DNA of 64,000 bases, from assembly GCF_900177545.1 (NCBI RefSeq), contig NZ_FXBQ01000001.1:1134122-1198121 (forward strand). Direction: 5' to 3'. Position 1 is the stretch's first letter; each line of letters opens with the position of its first letter. This document shows, in pieces, positions 1-8,614 of this stretch. Source of the DNA: Maritimibacter sp. HL-12. Its GTDB lineage: Bacteria; Pseudomonadota; Alphaproteobacteria; Rhodobacterales; Rhodobacteraceae. The notes beneath the pieces are model-generated. The model did not search any database. It was not told the DNA's origin and was given only the letters and a program-made list of their open reading frames with translations. The translations under genes and the position numbers were made by a program.

Positions 1-2
1 TC

Positions 3-800
3 GACCGTGGCTTCCTGATGGCCGACGGGGTGTACGAGGTCACCAGCGTGCTCGGTGGCAAGCTGATTGACTTCGACGGCCACGCCGCGCGCCTCGCCCG
101 CTCGCTCGCCGAACTCGACATGGCCCAGCCGATCAGCCACGAAGACCTGCTCGCCGCGCACCGCGAACTGGTGGCGCGCAACGACATCGAGGAGGGTCTG
201 GTCTATCTCCAGATCACCCGCGGCAATCCCGGCGACCGCGATTTTGCCTTTCCCGACCCCGAAACCACCCCCGGCACCGTGGTGATGTTCACCCAGTCCA
301 AGCCCGGCCTCGCCGCCAGCCCGGCAGCGAAAACCGGCATCCGTGTGATCTCGATCCCCGATCAGCGCTGGGCGCGGCGCGACATCAAGACGGTGCAACT
401 GCTCTATCCCTCGATGGGCAAGATGGCAGCACTTGCCGCCCGGGCCGACGATGCGTGGTTCATCGAAGACGGCATGGTGACCGAGGGCACATCGAACAAC
501 GCCTACATCGTGAAGGGCGGCAAGATCATCACCCGCGAACGCTCGTCCGACATTCTCCACGGCATCACCCGTGCCGCCGTGTTGCGCTACGCCGCCGAGG
601 CGCAGATGGAGATCGAGGAGCGCAGCTTCACCCTCGCGGAGGCGCAAGCCGCCGACGAGGCCTTCGTCACCTCTGCCACCGCCTTCGTCATGCCGGTGGT
701 CGAGATCGACGGCGCGAAGGTCGGAACCGGCACCCCCGGGCCGGTCGCCGCGCGGTTGCGCGAGATCTACCTCGAGGAAAGCCTGAAAACCGCAATCTGA
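3..800 (+). CDS. D-amino-acid/branched-chain aminotransferase family (class IV PLP enzyme), 5' truncated
   Basis: The gene runs in from before the window; the first visible in-frame residues are DRGFLMADGVYEVT, the conserved N-terminal part of class IV aminotransferases. 265 residues are visible and roughly 20 are missing. The RDIKTVQLL segment carries the expected PLP-binding lysine (K124 counted from the Met at position 18), and EGTSNNAYIV and TSATAFVMPV match the conserved C-terminal blocks. The best match from memory is D-alanine aminotransferase (D-Ala + 2-oxoglutarate), but branched-chain or aminodeoxychorismate-type activity cannot be excluded from sequence alone. The downstream OmpA-type gene begins 132 bp later and looks independent. 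Confidence 0.85.
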   Translation, partial: DRGFLMADGVYEVTSVLGGKLIDFDGHAARLARSLAELDMAQPISHEDLLAAHRELVARNDIEEGLVYLQITRGNPGDRDFAFPDPETTPGTVVMFTQSKPGLAASPAAKTGIRVISIPDQRWARRDIKTVQLLYPSMGKMAALAARADDAWFIEDGMVTEGTSNNAYIVKGGKIITRERSSDILHGITRAAVLRYAAEAQMEIEERSFTLAEAQAADEAFVTSATAFVMPVVEIDGAKVGTGTPGPVAARLREIYLEESLKTAI

Positions 801-932
801 TCCGGGCACCGGCGCTGCGGCGCATTGCCCCGATTGCGCGGTTTGACGCGGGCGCCGGCAATTTCCCCCTTGCCTTGAAGGCTGCTCTCGGGCCTGTCTT
901 GTCGTGCCGATGTTGCTGACAAGGGGAACAGC

Positions 933-2372
933 ATGAGCAAGGGATTGGGCGCGCTCGTCTTTGTCGCCGGTGTGGCCGCACTGGGCTACTGGGGCGCGAA
1001 ATCGCACGCCGTGACGATGGAACAGAAGATCGCCGACGCGGCCGGAGCCGTCATCGCGCAGGCGGTGCACCCGATGGAGGTTGCGGTCAGCGGGCGCGAC
1101 ATCACCCTGACCGGCACCGCCGACACCGAGGCCGAACTCGGCGCACTCGTCACCGGACTCGACGGCATTGGTGGGCGTCGGGTGGTGAACGCCGAAGGCG
1201 TCATGGTTCTGCCGTTGATCGAGCCCTACGAAACCGCGCTCGCCAAGGCCGCCGATGGCAGCATCGCGGCCACCGGCTACGCCCCCACCGCCGCCCTGCG
1301 CGACGCCCTCGCCGCCGACCTGCCCGCGATGGCAGACCTGCCGCTCGGGCATGGCGCGCCCGACGGCTGGGCCACGGCGCTCGGCGCCGGGACCGCCGCG
1401 CTGGCACCGCTCGAAGAAGGCAGCGCCGCGCTCACCGGCCCCACCTTCACCCTTGCAGGCGTTGCCGCCACCCCGTTTGAAGACAGGGATGCGCGGGCCG
1501 CACTGGATCGGCTCGACGGGTTCGACACCGTTGTCGCGATCGAGGTCCTCGACCCCGGCATCGTCGATTTCAACCTCGGCTACGACGCCGGCGAAGGGTT
1601 CCGGCTTGACGGCATCGTGCCGGGATCGCTCGGCAGCGACGGCATCGCCGCCGCGCTCGGAGGCGTCTCGCTCGAAGGTGACGTTGGCACCACATATGCC
1701 GACCTCGACGGGATCGAGCGCGTTCTGGGCGGCCTCGGCACCCGGCTTGGCCTGCTCGAAACCTTCGATCTCGCCGCCAGCAGCGACGGCATCAGCCTTT
1801 CTGCCGCAGCGATGGCCGGGCTCGACGCAGGCACCGTGAGCGCTGCCCTGGCCGAAAGTGTCGGCGAGGAAACCGCGCTGTCGGTCACAGCGGGAGACGC
1901 GCCCGCCGATGGTGCCGAGCGGGTGAACGCCGCCACCGGCCGGGCACAATTCGCACAAGGCGGCATCTGGATGAACGCGCCGGATTTCGAGCCCTCCAAG
2001 GCCGCCTGCACCCGCGCGGCCCGCGAGACCGTCGAAGCCGCGCCGATCCGCTTCGTGACCGGGTCGGCCGAGCTTGATCCGGTGTCGCTCGCCACGGTCA
2101 ACGACGTCGCCGGGATCATCCACCTGTGCACCCGCGACGCGGGCATGCGGGTGGTGATCGGCGGCCATACCGATGCAGAGGGCGATGACGCAACCAATTA
2201 TGCGCTCTCGCTGGCCCGGGCACGCGCGGTGCGCGACGCGCTGGCCGCGCGCGGCATCGCCGCCGGGCGGATGACAGCCATGGGCTACGGCGAAACCGAA
2301 CCCGTCGCCGACAACGACACCGAGGAGGGCCGCGCGCAGAACCGCCGCACGACCTTCGAATGGCCCGGGTGA
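933..2372 (+). CDS. OmpA-family envelope protein with BON-like repeats
   Basis: 479 residues. A single hydrophobic N-terminal segment (about residues 5-22) acts as an anchor or signal. The middle consists of repeated units resembling BON domains (VSGRDITLTGTADTEAE near residue 55, and later similar GI/LxG units). The C-terminal ~110 residues are an OmpA-like peptidoglycan-binding domain: RFVTGSAEL, GGHTDAEGDD, LARARAVRDAL, GYGETEP and NRRTTFEW are all visible. The architecture recalls mycobacterial OmpATb/ArfA. The likely role is a cell-wall-tethered envelope protein; the pore or stress function is inference. The start is supported by AAGGGGAACAGC just upstream. The next gene follows after 27 bp, so the two are probably co-transcribed. 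Confidence 0.8.
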   Translation: MSKGLGALVFVAGVAALGYWGAKSHAVTMEQKIADAAGAVIAQAVHPMEVAVSGRDITLTGTADTEAELGALVTGLDGIGGRRVVNAEGVMVLPLIEPYETALAKAADGSIAATGYAPTAALRDALAADLPAMADLPLGHGAPDGWATALGAGTAALAPLEEGSAALTGPTFTLAGVAATPFEDRDARAALDRLDGFDTVVAIEVLDPGIVDFNLGYDAGEGFRLDGIVPGSLGSDGIAAALGGVSLEGDVGTTYADLDGIERVLGGLGTRLGLLETFDLAASSDGISLSAAAMAGLDAGTVSAALAESVGEETALSVTAGDAPADGAERVNAATGRAQFAQGGIWMNAPDFEPSKAACTRAARETVEAAPIRFVTGSAELDPVSLATVNDVAGIIHLCTRDAGMRVVIGGHTDAEGDDATNYALSLARARAVRDALAARGIAAGRMTAMGYGETEPVADNDTEEGRAQNRRTTFEWPG

Positions 2373-2399
2373 TCCGGGGCCGAATCAAGGAGACATCGC

Positions 2400-3038
2400 A
2401 TGTTCGAAGAATGGGGTTTTCTGATCGGGGAGATGGTGCTGCTCATCATCCTCGCCGCCCTTCTGGGCCTCCTCGTCGGCTGGATCATCTGGGGCCGTCG
2501 AGGCGCGGCGACCAGCGCCGAGACCGATCACTTGCGCGCCGAACTTGCCGCCTGTCGCCAGGAGGCGAGCGCCAAGGATACCCGGATCGCCGCGCTCGAG
2601 GGCGATCTGGCCGCCGCCCGTAACGAAGCGCAAGCCGCCGAGAAAGCCGCGATGGAGGCCGCCGCCGAAGCGGTTGCCGTGGCCGAGGCGGTCGAGGCCG
2701 ATCACGGCGCGCACCCGGTCCATCCCGCTGGTGAAACCGAAGCGGTCGGGGTGAAACCCGCCGCCCTTGCCGCCCCCCGGGAAGGCGGGCCCGACGATCT
2801 GAAACAGATAAGGGGCGTCGGCCCGAAGCTCGAAAAGCTCTGCCACGCCCTCGGATTCTACCATTTCGACCAGATCGCGAACTGGACGGCGGAGGAAATC
2901 GCCTGGGTCGACGCCAACCTTGAGGGCTTCAAGGGCCGGGTAACCCGCGACGACTGGGTGCAGCAGGCCAAGGTTCTGGCGGAAGGCGGCTCCACCGCTT
3001 TCGCCGACAAGGTGAAAAAGGGCGACGTCTACGAATGA
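2400..3038 (+). CDS. Membrane-anchored protein with C-terminal helix-hairpin-helix domain
   Basis: 212 residues. One transmembrane helix lies at about residues 8-30, followed by an Ala/Glu-rich, probably coiled-coil segment (about 40-110). A C-terminal domain then begins LKQIRGVGPKLEKLCHALGFYHFDQIANWT. The GVGPKLE motif is a helix-hairpin-helix of the type found in DUF4332-like proteins and in the C-terminal extension often annotated beside complex I 41-kDa-like subunits. It could bind nucleic acid, but in other proteins such motifs are purely structural. It sits 27 bp behind the OmpA-type gene on the same strand; partners are unknown. Confidence 0.7.
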   Translation: MFEEWGFLIGEMVLLIILAALLGLLVGWIIWGRRGAATSAETDHLRAELAACRQEASAKDTRIAALEGDLAAARNEAQAAEKAAMEAAAEAVAVAEAVEADHGAHPVHPAGETEAVGVKPAALAAPREGGPDDLKQIRGVGPKLEKLCHALGFYHFDQIANWTAEEIAWVDANLEGFKGRVTRDDWVQQAKVLAEGGSTAFADKVKKGDVYE

Positions 3039-3068
3039 CGCCACGCCGGCCCGGCAATCAAGCCCGGG

Positions 3069-3863
3069 TCAGTCGAAGCGCCAGCTCGATGCGGTGACGC
3101 CGCCGAAGATCCCCTGCTGGTGGTAGATGCGCGTGGCAACTGCGCGTTCCGCCGCTCCCAGTGCCACGAACAGCGGCACAAGGTGATCTTCGCGCGCATG
3201 ACAGGCGCGGGCATGGGGCGCGGCCTCCCAATCGAGCAGCGCCTTGGTGCGGGCGTCGGACTCATCCGCAAGCGTGTCATCCAGCCAGGCGTCAAAGGCC
3301 TCGGAGGGCACCTGCGCGCCGGGTCCGAAAAGCCTCAGGTTGTGGTAGCTCAGGCCGGAACCGACAATCACCACGCCCTCGTCGCGCAAGGGCGCAAGCG
3401 CGCGGCCGAGGCGAAAGTGCTCGGCGGGGTCGTAGCTGTCCAGCAACGAAACCTGGAACATCGGCACATCCGCCTGCGGATACATCACGAAGGCCGGCAC
3501 GAAGGCGCCATGGTCGAACCCGCGCGCCGCGTCGAGCGCAACCTCAACCCCCGCCGCCGCGATCAGGCCAGCCGCGCGCTCGGCGATCCGGGGGGCCCCC
3601 GGGGCGGGATAGCCGATCTCGTAGGTGTGGGCCGGAAACCCGCCGTAGTCGTAGACCATCGGCGGGTGCGCATTGTGCATGACCCGAACCTCGCTCGCCT
3701 CCCAATGACCCGACACCATCAGGATCGCCTCGGGCGATTGGGGCAATCCCGCGGGGATCGCCGCGAGCGACGCCTCCAGCGGCGCGAACTCGGCGTGCAT
3801 CTCGTCGATCCACGGCCAAGGCCCACCGCCATGGGAGATGAAATAGCTCGGCATTCGTGTCAT
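3069..3863 (-). CDS. LigB/DODA-type extradiol ring-cleavage dioxygenase
   Basis: 264 residues in the class III extradiol dioxygenase fold (4,5-DOPA dioxygenase-like). The N-terminal SHGGGPWPW, SGHWE and the mid-protein DHGAFVP and GSGLSYHNL carry the histidines and acids that bind non-haem Fe(II) in this family. Homologues open aromatic diols such as catechols; the natural substrate here is unknown. The start at 3863 was chosen because GGAGGCTGCC precedes that ATG; the frame stays open further upstream without a better ribosome binding site. It is transcribed away from the HhH gene and ends 31 bp from it (convergent). Confidence 0.85.
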   Translation of the reverse strand: MTRMPSYFISHGGGPWPWIDEMHAEFAPLEASLAAIPAGLPQSPEAILMVSGHWEASEVRVMHNAHPPMVYDYGGFPAHTYEIGYPAPGAPRIAERAAGLIAAAGVEVALDAARGFDHGAFVPAFVMYPQADVPMFQVSLLDSYDPAEHFRLGRALAPLRDEGVVIVGSGLSYHNLRLFGPGAQVPSEAFDAWLDDTLADESDARTKALLDWEAAPHARACHAREDHLVPLFVALGAAERAVATRIYHQQGIFGGVTASSWRFD

Positions 3864-3963
3864 GGCAGCCTCCGTGCAAGGTGCAGCCATCCTGACATGT
3901 TCCGGCCCCGGTGTATTCCCCGCGCGCCGAACAGCCCGCGCGCGCCTGCGCACATGTTTTCAC

Positions 3964-4090
3964 GGGTCCGAAAATACCTCCGCCGGAGGCAAAAAAATCA
4001 TTCGGCGCGACCTCGCCGCCGCCGTTGTCGTCCGGGGCGCGCGCCCCGCCGCGCGCACGCGCGGCGCGGATCGGCCCGCCGCAGGCGGGG
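3964..4090 (-). repeat. Intergenic repeat/hairpin cluster (GAGGTATTTTCGGACCC type)
   Basis: The 236-bp gap between the dioxygenase and the DUF1244 gene holds no credible gene. On the minus strand it reads GAGGTATTTTCGGACCC (3964-3980), preceded by GCCTCCGGCG. Next to it are a perfect GC palindrome CGGGGCGCGCGCCCCG (4033-4048) and a CCCGCC-GCA-GGCGGG hairpin (4075-4089). The 17-bp core recurs with one mismatch at 33765-33781. Such elements are common between genes in Rhodobacterales; they may act as terminators or REP-like sequences. Confidence 0.5.
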
Positions 4091-4099
4091 CGAAACCGT

Positions 4100-4423
4100 T
4101 CAGCGCTTTTCGCCGCGCACGTTTTCCCTGAACGCCACCTCGAATTCGGCCTGCTTCTCGGGGCTCGCCTCGGTCTGGTTCCGGGCTTTCCAGTCGTCGT
4201 ACGGCATCCCGTAGAAGGCTTCGCGGCCCTCGTCCTTGGTCATCGCGATCCCGCGTTCGTTGGCGGCCTCCTGAAACCAACGGCTCAGGCAGTTGCGGCA
4301 GAAGCCGGCGAGATTCATCATGTCGATGTTCTGCACGTCGGGTCGGTCATCCATCAGGTGCCGGCGCAGCCTGCGAAAGGCCGCCGCCTCAAGCTCCACC
4401 CGGGTCTGGTCGTCGATATCCAT
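4100..4423 (-). CDS. DUF1244 family protein (SMc04008-like)
   Basis: 107 residues, small and soluble. It matches the DUF1244 family from its conserved block NIDMMNLAGFCRNCLSRWF (two cysteines) and the tail motif GREAFYGMPYDDWK. The molecular function of the family is not established. The ATG at 4423 is preceded by AGGGAGGACAGCGC; an upstream TTG at 4444 in frame is less likely. It lies 17 bp downstream of the N-formylglutamate amidohydrolase gene on the same strand, so the two probably form an operon. Confidence 0.85.
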   Translation of the reverse strand: MDIDDQTRVELEAAAFRRLRRHLMDDRPDVQNIDMMNLAGFCRNCLSRWFQEAANERGIAMTKDEGREAFYGMPYDDWKARNQTEASPEKQAEFEVAFRENVRGEKR

Positions 4424-4440
4424 GCGCTGTCCTCCCTGCT

Positions 4441-5181
4441 TCAAAGCTGGGCCGCGTCGAGCACTTCTTCAAGGATCGGCGCAAGCCGTTCGGCCCAGGC
4501 CCATTGTTGCGCGTCGGTTCGGATCAGGTCGTTCCTGAGTTCCACCAACACGTTCACGCGCCCCGGCCGGATCGCGTGGCGATCGACACTGTCACCGTCG
4601 AGGTGGCCGCCGTAAGGTTCGTTTTCACCGACGCAGAGATCAGGTTCGGCGTGCAGTCGGCGCAGCAAGGGCTGGGCGAAGCGGTCGTCCTTGCCGTAGA
4701 GCACGCCGATGTGCCACGGCCTCGGCTCGCGCCCGCGCAACTGCCGGGTGAAGGAATGGATCGCGACGTAAACCGTGTCGTCGCGTCGCGCCGCCATCCG
4801 CGCCACCGCGCCGTGGTAGGGCCGGTAATAGGCGTTGAGCCTGCGCTCCTTCTCGGCGTCGTCGACGTGCCGGTTGGCCGGGATGATCGTGCCGTCATAG
4901 AGCTTCATCAGCACCGTGGGATCGTCCTCGCCCCGGTTCGGGTCGATCACAAGGCGCGAGAAATCCGACATCACCACCGGTGCGCCAAGCAACTCACCCA
5001 GCCCGATGGACACGCCCGCCGCACCCGGGTCCCAGGCGATGTGGCGGGCCATGTCTTCGGCGGGCAACCCGAGGCTGCCGCCATTCACGTCGGGCGGGAC
5101 GGTATTGGACGCATGGTCGCAGGTGATGAGCCAGCGGGAGTCGCGCTCCTCGCCAAGCACGTGAAAAGGCAGGTAGGTCAT
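4441..5181 (-). CDS. N-formylglutamate amidohydrolase family protein
   Basis: 246 residues. The family is recognised from ITCDHASNTVP near the N-terminus, the central SRLVIDPNRGEDDPTVL, VAIHSFTRQLRGR and the C-terminal VLVELRNDLI. The Asp/His/Glu residues in these blocks correspond to the metal-binding residues of HutG-type enzymes. Canonical members hydrolyse N-formyl-L-glutamate to formate and glutamate in histidine degradation; no hut genes are nearby, so the substrate may differ. ATG 5181 is used, with AGAGAGACGA upstream; a TTG eight codons earlier is possible. Confidence 0.85.
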   Translation of the reverse strand: MTYLPFHVLGEERDSRWLITCDHASNTVPPDVNGGSLGLPAEDMARHIAWDPGAAGVSIGLGELLGAPVVMSDFSRLVIDPNRGEDDPTVLMKLYDGTIIPANRHVDDAEKERRLNAYYRPYHGAVARMAARRDDTVYVAIHSFTRQLRGREPRPWHIGVLYGKDDRFAQPLLRRLHAEPDLCVGENEPYGGHLDGDSVDRHAIRPGRVNVLVELRNDLIRTDAQQWAWAERLAPILEEVLDAAQL

Positions 5182-5211
5182 GAAACTTTCGTCTCTCTGG
5201 TTCAAAGCGTT

Positions 5212-5239
5212 CTAGAGCGCATTGCGGGCGGTGAAAACA
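5212..5239 (+). repeat. Dispersed 28-bp intergenic repeat, copy 1
   Basis: This reads CTAGAGCG-C-ATTG, then 8 bp, then GAAAACA. The same pattern with identical spacing occurs at 26292-26319 in an unrelated intergenic gap. It lies between the divergent N-formylglutamate amidohydrolase and pyk genes. Confidence 0.45.
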
Positions 5240-5366
5240 GGTATTCCCCACAAGCCCTGGCAGCGTGGCCAAACCGAAAGCGCCAGTTGCGAGCGCCGCG
5301 GATTTCGGGCATAGAGCGCGCAACCCGCCGTTACCGCAAACACGGCGCAGAGACGAAGGAAAAGGC

Positions 5367-6815
5367 ATGCAACGCCGACGCAAGATCAAGATCGTGGCCA
5401 CCCTGGGCCCGTCGTCCAATGATTACGACACCATCCGGAAGCTGTTCGAGGCCGGTGCCGACGTGTTCCGGATCAACATGTCGCACGGCACCCATGAAGA
5501 GCATCGGGTCCGCCACGAGATGATCCGCCGGGTCGAGCGCGACCTCGGCCGGCCAATCGCGATTCTCGCCGACCTGCAAGGCCCCAAGCTGCGCTGCGGT
5601 GTCTTCGCCGCCGGAGCGGCCGAACTCGAGGAAGGCCAGACCTTCCGCTTCGATCTCGACAAGGCACCGGGCGACAGCCACCGCGTGCGCCTGCCGCACA
5701 AGGAAATCTTCGACGCGCTGGAGACGGGGTCCACCCTTCTGGTCAACGATGGCAAGATCCGCCTGCGGGTCGACGAAAACGGCGAAGACTATGCCAATTG
5801 CACCGTGATCGTCGGCGGCACGATTTCCGACCGCAAGGGCGTGAACGTGCCTGACGTGGTGCTGCCCGTGGCGGCGCTCTCGGAAAAAGACCGCGACGAC
5901 CTCGAATTTGCCTGCGAACTGGGGGTCGACTGGATCGCGCTGAGTTTCGTGCAGCGCGCCGCCGACGTCGAGGAAGCCCGGCGGCTGGTCAATGGCCGCG
6001 CGGCGGTGCTCTCCAAGATCGAGAAGCCCGCAGCGGTCAAGGCCTTCGACGAGATCCTCGAGGTCTCGGACGGGATCATGATCGCGCGTGGCGATCTCGG
6101 GGTCGAACTGCCGGTGCAGAACGTGCCGCCGATCCAGAAACGCCTCACCCATGCCTGCCGCGCCGCCGCCAAGCCGGTGATCGTGGCCACCCAGATGCTC
6201 GAAAGCATGATCGAAAGCCCGGTGCCAACGCGCGCCGAGGTCTCGGACGTGGCGAACGCGATCTACGAGGGCGCCGACGCGGTGATGCTCTCGGCGGAAT
6301 CGGCAGCGGGCAACTACCCGATCGAAGCGGTGATGACGATGGTCAACGTCGCCGTCGAGGTCGAGAGCGACCCGACCTATCGCCGGGTGATCGAGGCGAG
6401 CCGCACGGTCGAGCGGCGCACCGTGGCCGACGGGCTGGTGTCCGCGGCGCGCGAGATCGCCGAAGCCACCGACATCAAGGCGATCTGCTGCTTCACCCAG
6501 TCCGGCACCACCGCGCTGCTCACCGCGCGCGAGCGCCCGCGTGTGCCGATCCTTGCCCTCACGCCGCTGGAAGGCACTGCGCGCAGGCTCTGCCTGAGTT
6601 GGGGCATCTCCTGCCATATCACCTCCGACAACGTCGATCGGTTCAAGCTCGCGGTGGTTTCTGCGGCCCGCGCCGCGCGCGCATCGGGGATCGTCGGGGA
6701 GGAAGACCAGATCGTTGTGACCGCCGGCGTGCCGTTCAACGTGCCGGGCACCACCAACATCCTGCGTGTGGCCCCCTGCGCCGAAAGGTTGATTTTCGCC
6801 ACCGACCCGGAATAA
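5367..6815 (+). CDS. pyk: Pyruvate kinase
   Basis: 482 residues, normal length for the family. It converts phosphoenolpyruvate + ADP to pyruvate + ATP, the last step of glycolysis. Diagnostic segments are KIVATLGPSS and FRINMSHG at the N-terminus, the catalytic-lysine signature SKIEKPAAVKAFDEI, the metal-binding MIARGDLGVE, and ATQMLESMIESPVPTRAEVSDVANAIYEGADAVMLS-type sequence with the usual Thr and Glu. The C-terminal domain contains FTQSGTTALL. The start at 5367 has GAAGGAAAAGGC upstream; the frame extends further 5' without family similarity. A small membrane-protein gene follows after 28 bp. Confidence 0.97.
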   Translation: MQRRRKIKIVATLGPSSNDYDTIRKLFEAGADVFRINMSHGTHEEHRVRHEMIRRVERDLGRPIAILADLQGPKLRCGVFAAGAAELEEGQTFRFDLDKAPGDSHRVRLPHKEIFDALETGSTLLVNDGKIRLRVDENGEDYANCTVIVGGTISDRKGVNVPDVVLPVAALSEKDRDDLEFACELGVDWIALSFVQRAADVEEARRLVNGRAAVLSKIEKPAAVKAFDEILEVSDGIMIARGDLGVELPVQNVPPIQKRLTHACRAAAKPVIVATQMLESMIESPVPTRAEVSDVANAIYEGADAVMLSAESAAGNYPIEAVMTMVNVAVEVESDPTYRRVIEASRTVERRTVADGLVSAAREIAEATDIKAICCFTQSGTTALLTARERPRVPILALTPLEGTARRLCLSWGISCHITSDNVDRFKLAVVSAARAARASGIVGEEDQIVVTAGVPFNVPGTTNILRVAPCAERLIFATDPE

Positions 6816-6843
6816 TGGCAGGGCAGCCCGAGGGGAGCCCGCT

Positions 6844-7068
6844 TTGCAACATGATCTCCAGCTGGTGATCGGCCTGGTCATCCTGGGCTTCACCATCCCT
6901 GCCATCGTCGCCGCCTATTCCGAGGGTCAAACACCGCGGGTCGCCGCGCTCGTGTTTCTGATCGGCGGCGGGTTGGTCGCCTGGGCCGTGCTGCAAAAGC
7001 CTCAAGGCTATACCCTCGACGACATCCCGCAAGCCTTCGTGCGGGTCATAGGCCACTACATCTGGTAG
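6844..7068 (+). CDS. Small two-helix membrane protein
   Basis: 74 residues with hydrophobic stretches at about 7-25 and 33-50 and a short soluble tail ending GHYIW. I do not recognise a family. The start is a TTG at 6844, which is convincing because AGGGGAG (6831-6837) sits at proper spacing; the ATG at 6850 is out of frame. Its position directly behind pyk suggests cotranscription, but a functional link is not evident. Confidence 0.6.
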   Translation: MQHDLQLVIGLVILGFTIPAIVAAYSEGQTPRVAALVFLIGGGLVAWAVLQKPQGYTLDDIPQAFVRVIGHYIW

Positions 7069-7086
7069 GCAAGGGGCCGCGCAGCC

Positions 7087-8121
7087 TCAGTCGAACGTAT
7101 GCGTGACACGGCCAAGCAGCATGAAGGCGCGCGCCGTGCGGGTGCTGCCGAAATGCGCGATTTCCTCGTCCGAAAGCCTGGGCGCGACGGTGGTCAACAC
7201 TTCGTCGAATCGGCGCAGGAAATGATGGGCAGCGTCGCGAAAGATCGGATCCTGCCGCATCCGCCCGGAGGTCAGCGCGAGCGACGACCGGTCGCGCACG
7301 CCCCCCAATCCGGCCACGGCACGCCCGCGCTCGCCCTCGGCGAATCGCCGCCAGACATCGGGGCGGGCAAGATCGGGGCGCAGATCGTCCATGTAGATCC
7401 CGTCCTGGCTCAAGAGCGTGAGCACGTCCTGCGCAGCCTGGATCAGCGAAGCGATCTTGCGGTCTGCCAGCGCGCGGCGCAGCGCGGCGAAGCCTTCTTC
7501 GTCCTCGGCATTCTCGGGAAAGTTGATCGCACGGATCAGGTCGTTGGCCCCGACCGGCGGCGCGAGCGCCTCGGCGGGGGTGCCGAGCGCAAGGCTGGCC
7601 TGCCCGGTATCGGTGTCAACCTGCGGCACGGGCGCGGAGACGGCAACCGGGGCGGGCGCGAGGCGATTGTCCAACCTTGAGCGGGACGAAACGAAGGTCG
7701 CCAGCGCATCCTCGGTGCGACGCTGCTTCTCGGCGATCTCTTCGAGCTTGCGGGTGAGGTCTTGCGGGCGCGGGCCGATGATGTGGGCGTGTTGCGCCTC
7801 GACAAAACTTTGCCGCATGGCATTGAGCGCGTCCTGCAGGCGGCGGCCCTCCTCGCGCATCACCCGCGCCGAACGCGCGGCCGACGCCGCGAGCCAGATC
7901 ACCACGACCGGCAAGGCGACGGCGACAAGGATCATCACGAAACGCAGGGCGTCCGGCGCATCCGGGGCGCTGCCACCAAGAACCACGAAGAACACGATAC
8001 AGGCCAGAAGCCACATCACGGAAAGCGCCAGCGCGATGATTTCGGAGGCGCCAAGGCTCCGGCGCCCGGCGCGCTCGAACACACCGAGGTCGCCCCTTTC
8101 GCCCTGCCATTGCTTCGCCAT
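7087..8121 (-). CDS. Inner-membrane protein with coiled coil, unknown function
   Basis: 344 residues. Two transmembrane helices are predicted by eye at about 26-50 and 61-81. They are followed by a helical, charged stretch (about 85-150) that is probably a coiled coil, and by a soluble C-terminal domain with FPENAEDEEGFAALRRALADRKIASLIQAAQDVLTLL-type helices. No catalytic motif is seen. The start at 8121 has GGGAGCGACGG upstream. It lies 22 bp behind greA on the same strand, so readthrough from greA is likely. I do not recognise a named family. Confidence 0.7.
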   Translation of the reverse strand: MAKQWQGERGDLGVFERAGRRSLGASEIIALALSVMWLLACIVFFVVLGGSAPDAPDALRFVMILVAVALPVVVIWLAASAARSARVMREEGRRLQDALNAMRQSFVEAQHAHIIGPRPQDLTRKLEEIAEKQRRTEDALATFVSSRSRLDNRLAPAPVAVSAPVPQVDTDTGQASLALGTPAEALAPPVGANDLIRAINFPENAEDEEGFAALRRALADRKIASLIQAAQDVLTLLSQDGIYMDDLRPDLARPDVWRRFAEGERGRAVAGLGGVRDRSSLALTSGRMRQDPIFRDAAHHFLRRFDEVLTTVAPRLSDEEIAHFGSTRTARAFMLLGRVTHTFD

Positions 8122-8143
8122 CCGTCGCTCCCGCTTCCGCGCC

Positions 8144-8614
8144 TCAGATGTAATCGATCTCGAGAATCTCGTAACTCTTTTCACCACCGGGGGTTTTCAC
8201 CTCGATGCTGTCGCCCTCGTCCTTGCCGATCAGCGCACGCGCCAGCGGCGACTTGATGTTGAGCTTGCCCTTTTCAAGATCGGCTTCGGGTTCGCCGACG
8301 ATCTGGTAGATCCTTTCCTCGTCGCTGTCTTCGTCGACGAGCTTGACCGTGGCGCCAAACTTGATCGGCCCCGAAAGCCTTGCCGGATCAATCACTTCCG
8401 CCAGCGAGAGAATACCCTCCAGTTCCTTCACCCGGCCCTCGATGAAGCTCTGCTTCTCGCGCGCGGCGTGATACTCGGCGTTCTCCGACAGATCGCCATG
8501 CTCGCGCGCTTCCGCGATCGCGGCGATCACGGCCGGCCGCTCCACCGACTTGAGGTTCTTCAACTCGTCGTTCAGCGCGGTGTGTCCCGCGCGCGTCAGA
8601 AGGATCTTTTCCAT
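8144..8614 (-). CDS. greA: Transcription elongation factor GreA
   Basis: 156 residues, the standard size. It rescues backtracked RNA polymerase by stimulating transcript cleavage. The N-terminal coiled coil contains [22 protein letters not shown], whose Asp/Glu pair at the tip (the DLSEN motif) is the catalytic signature. The C-terminal FKBP-like domain ends [29 protein letters not shown]. The start [10 protein letters not shown] is the family start, although no strong ribosome binding site is visible. It is followed closely by a membrane-protein gene. Confidence 0.97.
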   Translation of the reverse strand: MEKILLTRAGHTALNDELKNLKSVERPAVIAAIAEAREHGDLSENAEYHAAREKQSFIEGRVKELEGILSLAEVIDPARLSGPIKFGATVKLVDEDSDEERIYQIVGEPEADLEKGKLNIKSPLARALIGKDEGDSIEVKTPGGEKSYEILEIDYI

